A stretch of DNA of 64,000 nucleotides. Origin: Cupriavidus campinensis. GTDB taxonomy: Bacteria; Pseudomonadota; Gammaproteobacteria; Burkholderiales; Burkholderiaceae. The notes beneath the pieces were generated by a model that saw only the letters and a list, made by a program, of their open reading frames with translations, ran no database searches and was not told the DNA's origin. Position numbers and translations under genes: made by a program. Shown one piece after another: positions 10,672 through 17,932 of the stretch. Location of the stretch: contig NZ_CAJPVH010000024.1 in assembly GCF_905397395.1 (NCBI RefSeq), positions 1 through 64,000 of the forward strand, in the 5' to 3' direction. Each line of letters opens with the position of its first letter. Position 1 is the stretch's first letter.

Positions 10672-10932
10672 TCAGGCCGCCGGAACGACGCTGACTTGCT
10701 GCTTCTTGGCAGCGCCCTTGACGGCGAACTGCACGTGGCCGTCCACCAGCGCGAACAGGGTGTGGTCCTTGCCGATACCCACGTTGTCACCAGCGTGCAC
10801 GCGGGTGCCGCGTTGGCGAACGATGATGCCGCCGGCGTTGATGGCCTGGCCACCGTACACCTTCACGCCCAGACGCTTCGATTCCGAATCACGGCCGTTC
10901 CGCGTGGAACCGCCGCCTTTTTTCTGTGCCAT
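10672..10932 (-). CDS. rpmA: 50S ribosomal protein L27
   Basis: An 86-residue protein beginning [19 protein letters not shown], the canonical L27 N-terminus that reaches the peptidyl-transferase centre. The characteristic [20 protein letters not shown] and [14 protein letters not shown] follow. It lies 53 bp downstream of rplU, in one operon. Confidence 0.99.
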   Translation of the reverse strand: MAQKKGGGSTRNGRDSESKRLGVKVYGGQAINAGGIIVRQRGTRVHAGDNVGIGKDHTLFALVDGHVQFAVKGAAKKQQVSVVPAA

Positions 10933-10985
10933 GTCTTAACTCCTGTTTACCTGATTGCGTTGAATGCCTGATGTCCGAGCAATGC

Positions 10986-11297
10986 TCAGGCAACGATGGC
11001 TTCGATGCGCAGTTCGGTGTAATTCTGACGATGGCCCTGGCGCTTCTGGTAGTGCTTGCGACGGCGCATCTTGAAGATCTTCACCTTGTCGTGACGACCT
11101 TGGGAGATCACGGTAGCCTTGACGGAAGCCCCGCTCACCAGCGGCGTACCAAACTTGATTTGGTCGCCGGCGCCCACTGCGAGCACCTGGTCCAGCGTGA
11201 TTTCTGCGCCAATGTCTGCCGGTATCTGTTCTACTTTAAGTTTTTCGCCAGCAGCAACCTTGTATTGCTTGCCGCCGGTTTTTACGACCGCGTACAT
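10986..11297 (-). CDS. rplU: 50S ribosomal protein L21
   Basis: A 103-residue protein with the L21 signature: [20 protein letters not shown] at the start and the basic [20 protein letters not shown] near the C-terminus, which binds 23S rRNA. It is the first gene of the rplU-rpmA operon. Confidence 0.99.
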   Translation of the reverse strand: MYAVVKTGGKQYKVAAGEKLKVEQIPADIGAEITLDQVLAVGAGDQIKFGTPLVSGASVKATVISQGRHDKVKIFKMRRRKHYQKRQGHRQNYTELRIEAIVA

Positions 11298-11438
11298 TGT
11301 CGAACCTCTCGATGTGAATGAAACGTTGAATGCTGCCCCGGTATCTCACGGGACCGGCGCCGTTTCGTGCGCCGACTTGCTGCTTTGCCGTCCGGCGATT
11401 CGCCCGTATACAGCGCAAACCAACCGAAGGAACCGGCG

Positions 11439-11444
11439 ATTGTA
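11439..11444 (-). promoter_or_regulatory. Probable -10 box of the rplU-rpmA promoter
   Basis: On the minus strand TACAAT stands about 140 bp before the rplU start. TTTGCG about 18 bp further upstream is a weak -35 candidate. This leaves a leader of about 130 nt, long enough for ribosomal-protein autoregulation, although no recognised leader structure was identified. The rest of 11298-11572 holds no gene. Confidence 0.4.
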
Positions 11445-11572
11445 GACCAGTTTTCCCGAAAGCGCAAAGGGCGTGATACGGAAAGGTCAAAGAAAAGCCA
11501 ACGGAAACAAATAGATAGCCCGCCGGAGCGTTGCGCAGCGGCGACTGACGCACTTCGCGCCGGGGATGCGGG

Positions 11573-11671
11573 TCAGGTCAGGTCGGCGAGCAGGAACCCG
11601 GCAAGGGCGGCAAACGCCACCCACCAGGCGGTGCGGCGGACCTGCCGACGGGTGGCAGGGGCCTTGTTCAT
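11573..11671 (-). CDS. Possible 32-residue membrane peptide
   Basis: A short frame from ATG 11671 encodes a basic N-terminus followed by the hydrophobic stretch WWVAFAALAGFLLADL, as in single-span membrane peptides. A TATAAT lies only a few bases before the ATG on the same strand, and no clear ribosome-binding site is seen. It sits between the divergent rplU and ispB transcription units. Nothing identifies a function and it may not be expressed. Confidence 0.25.
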   Translation of the reverse strand: MNKAPATRRQVRRTAWWVAFAALAGFLLADLT

Positions 11672-11750
11672 GCCGTCATTATAGATTGGCGCCGCCCCTT
11701 CCGGGGCGTTCCGGCCGCATGCCAGCGGCCATGGCGACACCGCGATCGCA

Positions 11751-11756
11751 TATAAT
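11751..11756 (+). promoter_or_regulatory. Probable -10 box of the ispB promoter
   Basis: A perfect TATAAT 31 bp upstream of the second TTG of ispB; no good -35 is visible. Transcription would begin near 11763, which argues against using the earlier TTG at 11766 as the start codon. Confidence 0.5.
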
Positions 11757-11786
11757 CCTCCGGTTTTGCGAACCGGTGATTCCATC

Positions 11787-12764
11787 TTGTCCCAGTCTTC
11801 CGCCACTGCCTTGCTTGCCCCGGTCGCTGCCGACATGCGCGCCGTCGATGCCGTCATCCGGCGCCGCCTGTCCTCTGAAGTGCCCCTGATCGAGCAGATC
11901 GGCGAATACATCATCGGTGCTGGCGGCAAACGGCTGCGTCCAGTCATCCTGCTGCTTTCGGCGCGCGCGTTCGGCTACGACGGCCATCGCCATCACGAAC
12001 TCGCCGCGGTGGTGGAGTTCATCCACACCGCCACGCTGCTCCACGACGACGTGGTGGACGAATCCGAGCTGCGCCGTGGCCGCCAGACCGCCAACGCGGT
12101 GTTCGGCAACGCGGCCAGCGTGCTGGTGGGCGACTTCCTCTATTCGCGCGCTTTCCAGATGATGGTGGAAGCCGGCAGCATGCGCATCATGGAGATCCTC
12201 TCCAATGCAACCAACGTGATTGCCGAGGGCGAGGTCCTGCAACTGCTGAACATGCACGACCCGGACGTGACCGTGGAGCGCTACCTCCAGGTCATCCGCT
12301 ACAAGACCGCCAAGCTGTTCGAAGCCTCCGCGGAACTGGGCGCGGTGCTGGCCGGCGCGGATCCCGCCATGGAAGAAGCCGCAGCCGAGTACGGCCGCCG
12401 CATCGGCACGGCATTCCAGCTGATCGACGATATGCTCGACTACACGGCCAGCGCCGAGCAGATGGGCAAGAACGCCGGCGACGACCTGCGCGAAGGCAAG
12501 CCCACGCTGCCACTGCTGCACCTGCTCGAGCACGGCACGGCGGAACAGCGCGAACTCGCACGCGAGGCCATCGTCGAAGGCGGGACGGAACACTTTGATG
12601 CAGTCTTCTCGGCCATTCACGCCAGCGGCGCGCTGGAGGTGACGTTCGCCGCCGCCCAGCGCGAAGCGGAAGCCGCGGAAAAGGCAGCAATGCAATTTCC
12701 CTCTTCCCAACTGAAGGAAACGCTGATACACTTGTGTGCTTTCTCGCTGCAACGTCAGTCGTAA
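11787..12764 (+). CDS. ispB: Octaprenyl (polyprenyl) diphosphate synthase
   Basis: A 325-residue trans-prenyltransferase making the ubiquinone side chain by adding isopentenyl units to farnesyl diphosphate. The first Asp-rich motif is in LLHDDVVDESELRRG and the second in QLIDDMLDYTAS; GGKRLRPVILLL is the family N-terminal signature. No ATG is available near the conserved start. TTG 11787 (MSQSSATALLAPV) is preferred over the in-frame TTG 11766 because of the promoter position. It is followed by tRNA-Pro 49 bp downstream. Confidence 0.93.
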   Translation: MSQSSATALLAPVAADMRAVDAVIRRRLSSEVPLIEQIGEYIIGAGGKRLRPVILLLSARAFGYDGHRHHELAAVVEFIHTATLLHDDVVDESELRRGRQTANAVFGNAASVLVGDFLYSRAFQMMVEAGSMRIMEILSNATNVIAEGEVLQLLNMHDPDVTVERYLQVIRYKTAKLFEASAELGAVLAGADPAMEEAAAEYGRRIGTAFQLIDDMLDYTASAEQMGKNAGDDLREGKPTLPLLHLLEHGTAEQRELAREAIVEGGTEHFDAVFSAIHASGALEVTFAAAQREAEAAEKAAMQFPSSQLKETLIHLCAFSLQRQS

Positions 12765-12813
12765 CAACGCACCGACAAGTCAGCGCGAAAAAACCCTAGC
12801 AGTACCAAGAAAT

Positions 12814-12890
12814 CGGGGTGTAGCTTAGCCTGGTAGAGCGCTACGTTCGGGACGTAGAGGCCGGAGGTTCGAATCCTCTCACCCCGACCA
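12814..12890 (+). tRNA. tRNA-Pro (anticodon CGG)
   Basis: A 77-nt cloverleaf with acceptor stem CGGGGTG/CACCCCG, discriminator A and encoded CCA. The anticodon stem CTACG/CGTAG carries loop TTCGGGA, giving anticodon CGG for codon CCG. The 3' part from 12842 is duplicated at 35206, so this gene is the integration site of the element; the copy here is complete and should be functional. Confidence 0.98.
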
Positions 12891-12896
12891 GATTTC
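12842..12896 (+). repeat. attL: left 55-bp direct repeat (3' part of tRNA-Pro)
   Basis: Identical to 35206-35260. It begins in the anticodon stem of tRNA-Pro and continues 6 bp past the CCA end. This is the usual tRNA 3'-end target of tyrosine integrases; the element supplies the 3' half that keeps the tRNA intact. Confidence 0.95.
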
Positions 12897-12930
12897 AGAG
12901 CCGAATCAACGACTTCGTTGATTCGGCTCT
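12897..12930 (+). terminator. Element-borne terminator directly after tRNA-Pro
   Basis: A perfect 15-bp stem (AGAGCCGAATCAACG and its complement) with loop ACTT, followed by TTTTA. It lies just inside the element, immediately next to attL, and replaces the native tRNA terminator now displaced to 35289. Confidence 0.88.
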
Positions 12931-13340
12931 TTTACTTTGTACACCTATTCACAACAATTCAAAGTAATTTCGGTGGCTCGCTGTCTCATCAGCGTCCCAA
13001 GCGGAAGCCATTGACGGGTGACGTCAAATTACTTTATCTTGTTGTTCACGATCCGTCGTGTGGCTGGTGTGGTGAGTGGGTTGGTATCCCTCGCCCGGTG
13101 AGCATAGGAATGAGCCAGCAAGTCCCTCCGCGAAAAAGCGATAGCGTGAAACTCACACACGATTGCCGAACCCCTGAGTGCGCGTAGTTACAGGCGCAGG
13201 TCGTGAGCGCGAGCAAGCGCGTATGCTGCTGGGACGGGCGCTGTGTGCCATTCCTCCCCTAGAGTTTCAGCGCATAAGGTTGAGATACCACCTAATCCAT
13301 AGATCGCTGCAAGGACCGCTATCGGTCCATCCGACTATGG
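12931..13340. other. Left-end region of the element without a convincing gene
   Basis: Short open frames exist here, but none has a ribosome site, a recognisable motif or a plausible start. The sequence is less GC-rich than the backbone and would be expected to hold integrase or excisionase arm sites and the promoter of the following HTH gene; no specific sites could be assigned. Confidence 0.5.
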
Positions 13341-13694
13341 ATGAACATGCCCGTTCCTCATCTGACGGAAGCGCACGCTGACTCGCCGGCCAGCAGCCCG
13401 TCCCCCATCCGCATCCTCGTCATTGAGCAGCTTTCCACGCTGATCGGTAAGAGTGCCACCTCCATACGCACGTACGCCACAAGCCAGCAATACAAAGACA
13501 AGGACATGATTCCGCGTCCTTTCAAGATGCCACATAGCAGGCGTCTTTGCTGGTACGAACACGAGGTACTGGCTTGGATTGAGGCTCACCGACCCGCAGA
13601 GCCGCCTCCCCCAAAGCGCCCGCGAGGGCGCCCCACCAAAGCAGAACAACTGGCGCGCCAGCGCTGGGCAGCAACACGCCTTTCTAGCCGGTGA
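13341..13694 (+). CDS. Helix-turn-helix DNA-binding protein (AlpA/excisionase-like)
   Basis: A 117-residue protein with a winged-helix/HTH core at about residues 27-82 (IEQLSTLIGKSATSIRTYAT, then a RRLCWYEHEVLAWIEAHR recognition/wing pattern typical of AlpA- and excisionase-like proteins). The C-terminus is basic and contains RPRGRPTKAEQ, an AT-hook-like GRP motif. It lies 3 bp before the replication initiator gene in the same direction, so it may regulate replication or excision. An alternative start is ATG 13347. Confidence 0.6.
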   Translation: MNMPVPHLTEAHADSPASSPSPIRILVIEQLSTLIGKSATSIRTYATSQQYKDKDMIPRPFKMPHSRRLCWYEHEVLAWIEAHRPAEPPPPKRPRGRPTKAEQLARQRWAATRLSSR

Positions 13695-13697
13695 GCC

Positions 13698-14576
13698 ATG
13701 GAGGTAGCGTCACCAGCGCTGCGCCGTGCGCACGAGTATTCGAAACGCTTTGCGGCACAGAAAGAAGCCAAAGCGCCACCAACACCACTTCAATTGTTCC
13801 TGCCGGGGTTCGATATTGGCGCGATGCCCAACCACCTGAATCGCTCCAGCCTTATTGCGCCAATCGCTCGTGGACGGCGCAAGTTCCACAGGCAGACGGT
13901 AATGATAAGCCGCAGGGACTGCGTCTTGGAGTACACCGGAGAGCAACTGGACGAGGCTGATGGCGACCTCATCATAGCGCTAATCTACTTCGCTCAGAAG
14001 CAACAACTAGATACGCCAGTTCCGCTGAATCGGAAAAAACTCATTCGCAAGATCCGGCCAGAGCGAGGCATCGGCGACACTCAATACAAATGGCTGCACC
14101 GACGGTTGAAGGCATTGCGCGAAGGCACCCTATTCCTAGAGGCAAAAAAACCGGACGGTTCGACCCGGTACAAGATCGGCCACATGGAGTCCTTCAACAT
14201 CATAAAGGCGCTCGCCTACAGCGAGGACACCGAGAGTTACACCTACACCATGGACGCTAGGTGGGTGAAGTTGTTCGGCAATCAAGAGTACTCGCTGATC
14301 GACTGGGATAGGCGAATGCAGATCGGGCGCAGTCTGGACATGGCCAAAACCCTCCAGCGACTGGTGGCGACATCCTCCGACCCCGTGCAGCGGTTCAACT
14401 TGGAGCGACTCAAGGCACAAATGGAATACGCCAGCCCCATGCGAAAGTTCAGGCAGTCGCTGGAGGCGGCGGTCAGAGAATTAGAGCGGCTGGGGATCGT
14501 CAGCAGGGGACGCATTGAGAGCAGCACCAAGGGCGAGCCGCAACTTGCACTTTGGCTTCCGCAACCGGTGGCATAG
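13698..14576 (+). CDS. Plasmid replication initiator, TrfA-like
   Basis: A 292-residue protein resembling TrfA of IncP plasmids, which binds iterons and opens the vegetative origin. The shared pattern is AMPNHLNRSSLIAPIARGRR, then an EYTGEQLDEADGDLI segment, and a central RYKIGHMESFNIIKALAY with a DARWVKLFGNQEYSLIDW region as in paired winged-helix initiators. Three 16-bp iterons begin inside its last codons and continue downstream. The upstream HTH gene is 3 bp away. Whether this initiator can still drive autonomous replication is not known. Confidence 0.8.
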   Translation: MEVASPALRRAHEYSKRFAAQKEAKAPPTPLQLFLPGFDIGAMPNHLNRSSLIAPIARGRRKFHRQTVMISRRDCVLEYTGEQLDEADGDLIIALIYFAQKQQLDTPVPLNRKKLIRKIRPERGIGDTQYKWLHRRLKALREGTLFLEAKKPDGSTRYKIGHMESFNIIKALAYSEDTESYTYTMDARWVKLFGNQEYSLIDWDRRMQIGRSLDMAKTLQRLVATSSDPVQRFNLERLKAQMEYASPMRKFRQSLEAAVRELERLGIVSRGRIESSTKGEPQLALWLPQPVA

Positions 14577-14625
14577 CGTTCCCCGACCGGTGGCATAGCG
14601 TTCCGTCTTGGTGGCATAGCGTTCC
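14567..14625 (+). repeat. Three iterons, putative vegetative origin
   Basis: Identical 16-bp GGTGGCATAGCGTTCC copies at 14567-14582, 14589-14604 and 14610-14625, spaced 22 and 21 bp. That is two helical turns, so they are on one face of the DNA. The first copy contains the initiator's own stop codon. Confidence 0.9.
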
Positions 14626-15208
14626 AGCCACTCGCCGTAACACATTGATTTAATTATGGAAAATGGTGGCCTTTTGCCCTCTACCTTCTTTCTATCTTTT
14701 ATCTACCAACAACCGACTGTGGAAAAGTACCTACAGGCTTACGCAGCCCTCCGTGTGGACATCCCGGCTGGCGCCGGGACCGGTGGAAAAGCCGTGGACA
14801 GGCATGGACAACCCCGCTGGGGTTGCCCACATCTGACACACCGCTTTTCCACCTTGCCGCACACTGCGGACCTTGCCCAACCAAGCGGGATTGATATACC
14901 CCCCAACCCCGGATACCCCCCTTCCCTGCAAGTCGAGCACCCAGTGGACCAGCGCCGCATCGCGCGCACCGTCGCGCCCGAATCGAGGCGCACGGGAACC
15001 CGTTTGCGGGGAGAGCGCCGGCCCGTAGGGACGATTCGGCTCTGCGCTCGAAATGCGGTGGATTGTTTCCTACCTTATGGATGTGGCGATCCGTGCCGGC
15101 CTGACGTCATCCAGGGTAGTCATCGTGGCGATTTCTCGAATCTGGATCACCAGACCGTTCAATGCCATCGCAAACCACGTCCCTCACTGCAGACGATGAA
15201 GGAGTCAT
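14626..15208. other. Origin-proximal region without a convincing gene
   Basis: Directly after the iterons comes an A/T-rich stretch (about 14640-14715) suitable for strand opening, then TGTGGAAAA at 14718-14726, one mismatch from a DnaA box. Further on, four C-runs at 14899-14926 give a G-quadruplex-capable minus strand. A long open frame over this region lacks a ribosome site and any recognisable motif and is not called. Confidence 0.55.
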
Positions 15209-15598
15209 ATGCGCGGTGTCGCCCCCATGTTTACAAGTCGACAGCCACCGACCGACGCTTTACCACCACCTGGCAGGCCTTTCTTCACTTGGCATGGCAT
15301 CACATTCAGTGCCGGCACGCACCTTTGGTCCGACCCGATTCTGCGCGGCACCAATGCCGAAGCGGCAATCGTCATGACCGCGCCCACACTATTCGACCTT
15401 GTCGAATTGGCCCGGCGTAGGCCCGTCGACGAACTCAGGCAGATCAATGATGCCCTTTACGCCGTCGACGAGATTGCAGCGCTTCAATACGAGCGGACCT
15501 GTGAGGTGCTGGGAAAGATCGCGGCTGTTCAGCGCCAACTGGCGACGCAGGGTCCCAGCGATTCCCGAGCCGAGAATTCCAAAAAATCAGCGCCTTAG
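15209..15598 (+). CDS. Unknown protein, paralogue of the 17524-17811 product
   Basis: A 129-residue soluble protein with no recognised domain. ATG 15209 has a strong ribosome site (AAGGAG, 6-7 nt upstream). Residues about 28-110 match the product of 17524-17811 on the opposite strand: both contain AG-x-HLWS-(D/N)-P-x-LRGT, an IVM-(T/S)-APTLFDLV block and an ending heptad-like segment. The C-terminal 20 residues are low-complexity. It lies between the origin and the partition genes, which suggests a plasmid-maintenance role, but none can be assigned. Confidence 0.65.
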   Translation: MRGVAPMFTSRQPPTDALPPPGRPFFTWHGITFSAGTHLWSDPILRGTNAEAAIVMTAPTLFDLVELARRRPVDELRQINDALYAVDEIAALQYERTCEVLGKIAAVQRQLATQGPSDSRAENSKKSAP

Positions 15599-15694
15599 AA
15601 CGTCAGAAAGCGACTGGGTGCCCTGCCCTACCTTCGATGCTCTACTAGAGCATCGCGAAAAATCAGTGAGTTACAAAATTAGAAAGCCAACTTC

Positions 15695-15718
15695 ACTCAA
15701 CTCAATTACTCAACTCAA
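15695..15718. promoter_or_regulatory. ACTC-box cluster upstream of parA (putative partition operator/centromere)
   Basis: Two copies of ACTCAACTCAA (15695-15705 and 15708-15718) give four ACTC tetramers at 15695, 15700, 15708 and 15713. ParG of plasmid TP228 is known to bind ACTC tetramers upstream of parFG, and the RHH partner here is of that type. Confidence 0.55.
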
Positions 15719-15732
15719 AGTAGAGCACAGCA

Positions 15733-16374
15733 ATGATTGTTCTGGTTGCGGCCGAGAAAGGCGGGGTGGGCAAATCGACGATTGCGAGCAACCTCGCGAT
15801 CCACTTGGCACACAGCGGCGTCGACGTGGTGCTGCTCGACACCGATGCCCAAGCTACCTGCGCCAGATTTGTAGAACGGCGTGATGAGGCTGCAATCCAG
15901 CCACATGTCCCGTGTGTGCAGCGCACGGGGGAAGTTTCAGCAACGCTGCGGGACTTGGCGCGGCGTTACGAAGTCGTGATTGTCGACGCAGGTGGTCGGG
16001 ATTCGCGGGAAATGCGCTCGGCAATGGTCGTCGCCAACCTGCTGCTGACACCGGTGAGGGCAAGCCAGGCGGATCTGGAAACGCTGCCCAAGGTCAATGA
16101 ACTGATTCACCTGGCGCGCGGCCTGAACCCGGAACTCAAGGCCTCGGCCGTGCTGTCGATGGCTCCATCTAACCCTACGATCCGCGAGGTGGAGGAGGCC
16201 CGTGAACTGCTGACCGAGTTCGACCAACTGAAGCTCGCGGATACGGTCATCCGCGAACGAAAGGTGTACCGGGACGCGCTCTTGGGAGGAAAGGGAGTGG
16301 TGGAACTCGACAACGCCACCGCCCGCGCAGAGATCCAGTTGCTGGTCGATGAGTTCTTTGAGTTGAGTAATTGA
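15733..16374 (+). CDS. ParA-family partition ATPase
   Basis: A 213-residue ParA/MinD-type ATPase of the short Ib class (ParF-like) with no N-terminal DNA-binding domain. The deviant Walker A is KGGVGKST (residues 9-16), DTDAQAT follows at about 36-42, and VVIVDAGGRDSREMR is the Walker B region. Such proteins form dynamic, nucleoid-associated assemblies that separate plasmid copies together with a small RHH partner. The partner gene follows after one base, and ACTC/GAGT boxes flank this gene on both sides. Confidence 0.93.
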   Translation: MIVLVAAEKGGVGKSTIASNLAIHLAHSGVDVVLLDTDAQATCARFVERRDEAAIQPHVPCVQRTGEVSATLRDLARRYEVVIVDAGGRDSREMRSAMVVANLLLTPVRASQADLETLPKVNELIHLARGLNPELKASAVLSMAPSNPTIREVEEARELLTEFDQLKLADTVIRERKVYRDALLGGKGVVELDNATARAEIQLLVDEFFELSN

Positions 16375-16381
16375 TTTGAGT
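16351..16381. repeat. GAGT-box cluster at the parA/RHH junction
   Basis: Four GAGT tetramers (16351, 16360, 16365, 16378), the reverse complement of the ACTC boxes before parA, span the last parA codons and the start of the RHH gene. They may be a second binding region, or simply a coding coincidence (GAG/TTG-rich codons). Confidence 0.35.
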
Positions 16382-16621
16382 AAATTCAAGATCAAACCAG
16401 CCGGCGGCATAAGCGATGCCGCCGTGCCGACCTCCACCGCTGAATTTGTCTCCGGCGCTGCCATGGTGCAATCTCAAACAGGTGAGCGGCCGCCCAAGCC
16501 CGTCCGACTGAACCTCGATCTGGATCCAGAAGTGCATCGACGCTTAAAGCTGCGCGCGACCGAACTAGGCATCTCCATTGCGCAGCTCGTGCGGCTATTG
16601 ATTACACGAGAGCTCGGCTAA
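16376..16621 (+). CDS. Ribbon-helix-helix partition partner (ParG-like)
   Basis: An 81-residue protein. A flexible N-terminus of about 40 residues precedes an RHH fold (PVRLNLDLDPEVHRRLKLRA, then ELGISIAQLVRLLITREL). This is the layout of ParG-type centromere-binding proteins that stimulate the ParA ATPase through the unstructured tail. Start TTG 16376 lies one base after the parA stop, implying coupled translation. DNA contacts would come from the PVRLNLDL strand, possibly to the ACTC boxes upstream of parA. Confidence 0.8.
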   Translation: MSKFKIKPAGGISDAAVPTSTAEFVSGAAMVQSQTGERPPKPVRLNLDLDPEVHRRLKLRATELGISIAQLVRLLITRELG

Positions 16622-16705
16622 AAGCCGAGAGTTTAGAAGCGATGCTGAGGCTGGTTGCAGCCGTCCAGGCGCCTAACCACAACCCACCTGAACGAGAAGT
16701 GATTT

Positions 16706-17248
16706 ATGGCTGCTTCATCGTTTCTCTTCCTAGACTACGACGGCGTTTTGCATCCCGACGCCGCCTATCTGATCAGTGGACGCCCAGTGCTAAAAGCCGA
16801 AGGCGAGCTGTTCATGTGGGCACCGGTTTTGGTTGAGCTGTTGCGCCCGTATCCGGAGATCAAGATCATCCTCTCAACTTCGTGGGTACGGGTACTCGGC
16901 TTTGGCAAAGCTTGCAACTTCCTGCCTCTGGAGCTTCTCTCGAAGGTGATTGGCGGCACATGGCATTCCGCTATGGGCCGCCATGCCGAGGGGGCGCACC
17001 GCACTGACATATCATGGTTCGTCGAGTTGAGCCGGTACCAGCAGATCGCGCGTTACATTTCCCGCGCCGGCGTCCGCACCAGCAACTGGCTGGCCATTGA
17101 TGACGACGCGGACGGGTGGGCTGACACACAGCGCGAGCGCTTGGTCGAGACCGACGGAGAAGTAGGCCTATCGTCGTCGCTCGCTCAAAATGAACTACGA
17201 GCCAAGCTTATCCTGCTACAGGAGGAATCGAATGTCGCTGGCAGCTGA
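16706..17248 (+). CDS. HAD-superfamily protein, RNA-repair (HAD_SAK) type
   Basis: A 180-residue HAD phosphatase-like protein. Motif I is LDYDGVLHP (residues 9-17), motif II is in LSTSW near 57-61, and the acidic motif IV is IDDDADGW near 131-138. This compact HAD form with a DGVLHP nucleophile loop is the one described in 'Swiss Army Knife' RNA-repair proteins, where it is expected to remove or transfer terminal phosphates. Here it stands alone rather than fused to a ligase. The stop overlaps the next small gene by 17 bp. Function is inference. Confidence 0.7.
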   Translation: MAASSFLFLDYDGVLHPDAAYLISGRPVLKAEGELFMWAPVLVELLRPYPEIKIILSTSWVRVLGFGKACNFLPLELLSKVIGGTWHSAMGRHAEGAHRTDISWFVELSRYQQIARYISRAGVRTSNWLAIDDDADGWADTQRERLVETDGEVGLSSSLAQNELRAKLILLQEESNVAGS

Positions 17249-17483
17249 CCGCAATAAGCGGCGCGCGCTACGGCGCCGCAACCTCCGTCTACGCATGCGG
17301 CGCGACTACCTGATGCGTTTCGTGATCGACGGCCCCGACCCTTCGATTGTTGAGCTGATCACGGCGGTACGTGCAAATCAGGGAAAGATGCCGGCTGGGC
17401 TGGTGGCAGACCCTGAGCTCGCGCACGAAGTAGAAAAGGCCGTGTTGTTGCCATTTACCCTAGTGGTACGGGCCATTGGTTGA
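17232..17483 (+). CDS. Small basic protein of unknown function
   Basis: An 83-residue protein with a very basic N-terminus (DRNKRRALRRRNLRLRMRR) likely to bind nucleic acid, followed by an ordinary helical part. ATG 17232 is 8 bp after an ideal AGGAGG ribosome site that sits inside the end of the HAD gene, so the two genes are coupled. Together with the HAD context it could act on RNA, but no family is recognised. Confidence 0.6.
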   Translation: MSLAADRNKRRALRRRNLRLRMRRDYLMRFVIDGPDPSIVELITAVRANQGKMPAGLVADPELAHEVEKAVLLPFTLVVRAIG

Positions 17484-17485
17484 GG

Positions 17486-17506
17486 AATGTCCGAGTTCAA
17501 CACGTA
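17486..17506 (+). repeat. 21-bp direct repeat, copy 1
   Basis: An identical 21-bp sequence (starting AATGTCCGAGTTC) occurs again at 17863-17883 in the same orientation. The two copies bracket the small gene 17524-17811, 377 bp apart. Confidence 0.9.
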
Positions 17507-17523
17507 GCAACGTAGCTCAAATC

Positions 17524-17811
17524 TCACGGACGACCATGGTTGACCTGCTCGATTCGATTCAAGAAATCGTTGGTCCGGGCATGCTGGCGCTCAGTGATCT
17601 CGCCTTGGGCCAACAGCCGATCGTTCACCCCCTTTAGTTCCTCTACCGACTTTTGCTCCGCGAGCACTACCAGGTCGAACAGGGTCGGAGCACTCATGAC
17701 GATCGGGATTGCGGCGTCGGTGCCGCGCAGCGATGGATTGGACCAGAGATGCAGGCCGGCGCGCAACGTAACACCTTTCCAGGTGTGGGATCGAAGAAGG
17801 CGTTTCCCCAT
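17524..17811 (-). CDS. Unknown protein, paralogue of the 15209-15598 product
   Basis: A 95-residue protein related to the 15209-15598 product through G-x-HLWS-N-P-x-LRGT, PIVMSAPTLFDLV and the heptad-like C-terminus ending FLNRIEQV. The frame is open to 17838, but ATG 17811 has the ribosome site GGGAG 8 nt upstream and is preferred. A perfect palindrome (17840-17860) lies in its promoter region and a 21-bp direct repeat flanks it on both sides, as in a small moron-like cassette. No function is recognised. Confidence 0.65.
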   Translation of the reverse strand: MGKRLLRSHTWKGVTLRAGLHLWSNPSLRGTDAAIPIVMSAPTLFDLVVLAEQKSVEELKGVNDRLLAQGEITERQHARTNDFLNRIEQVNHGRP

Positions 17812-17839
17812 ACTTTTCTCCCGAGGCCTTGTTTTCAAA

Positions 17840-17860
17840 CGTTATGCAAGTTGCATAACG
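17840..17860. promoter_or_regulatory. Perfect palindrome, operator-like
   Basis: Arms CGTTATGCAA and TTGCATAACG around a single central G, about 30 bp upstream of the minus-strand gene start at 17811. The spacing and symmetry suit a dimeric repressor. Confidence 0.6.
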
Positions 17861-17862
17861 CA

Positions 17863-17883
17863 AATGTCCGAGTTCAACACGTA
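17863..17883 (+). repeat. 21-bp direct repeat, copy 2
   Basis: Identical to 17486-17506 over 21 bp; see that entry. It lies immediately beyond the operator-like palindrome. Confidence 0.9.
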
Positions 17884-17932
17884 CTTCGTGTAGCCCCTCC
17901 AAATCGGGAAAAATCAGACCGCACTCTGTGCA

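Noticed and set aside
12918-13187. An 89-residue frame at the left end of the element
   Set aside because: It starts inside the terminator hairpin and has no ribosome site or motif.
14656-15420. A 254-residue open frame across the origin region
   Set aside because: It has no ribosome site, irregular composition and overlaps the better-supported gene at 15209; no domain is recognisable.
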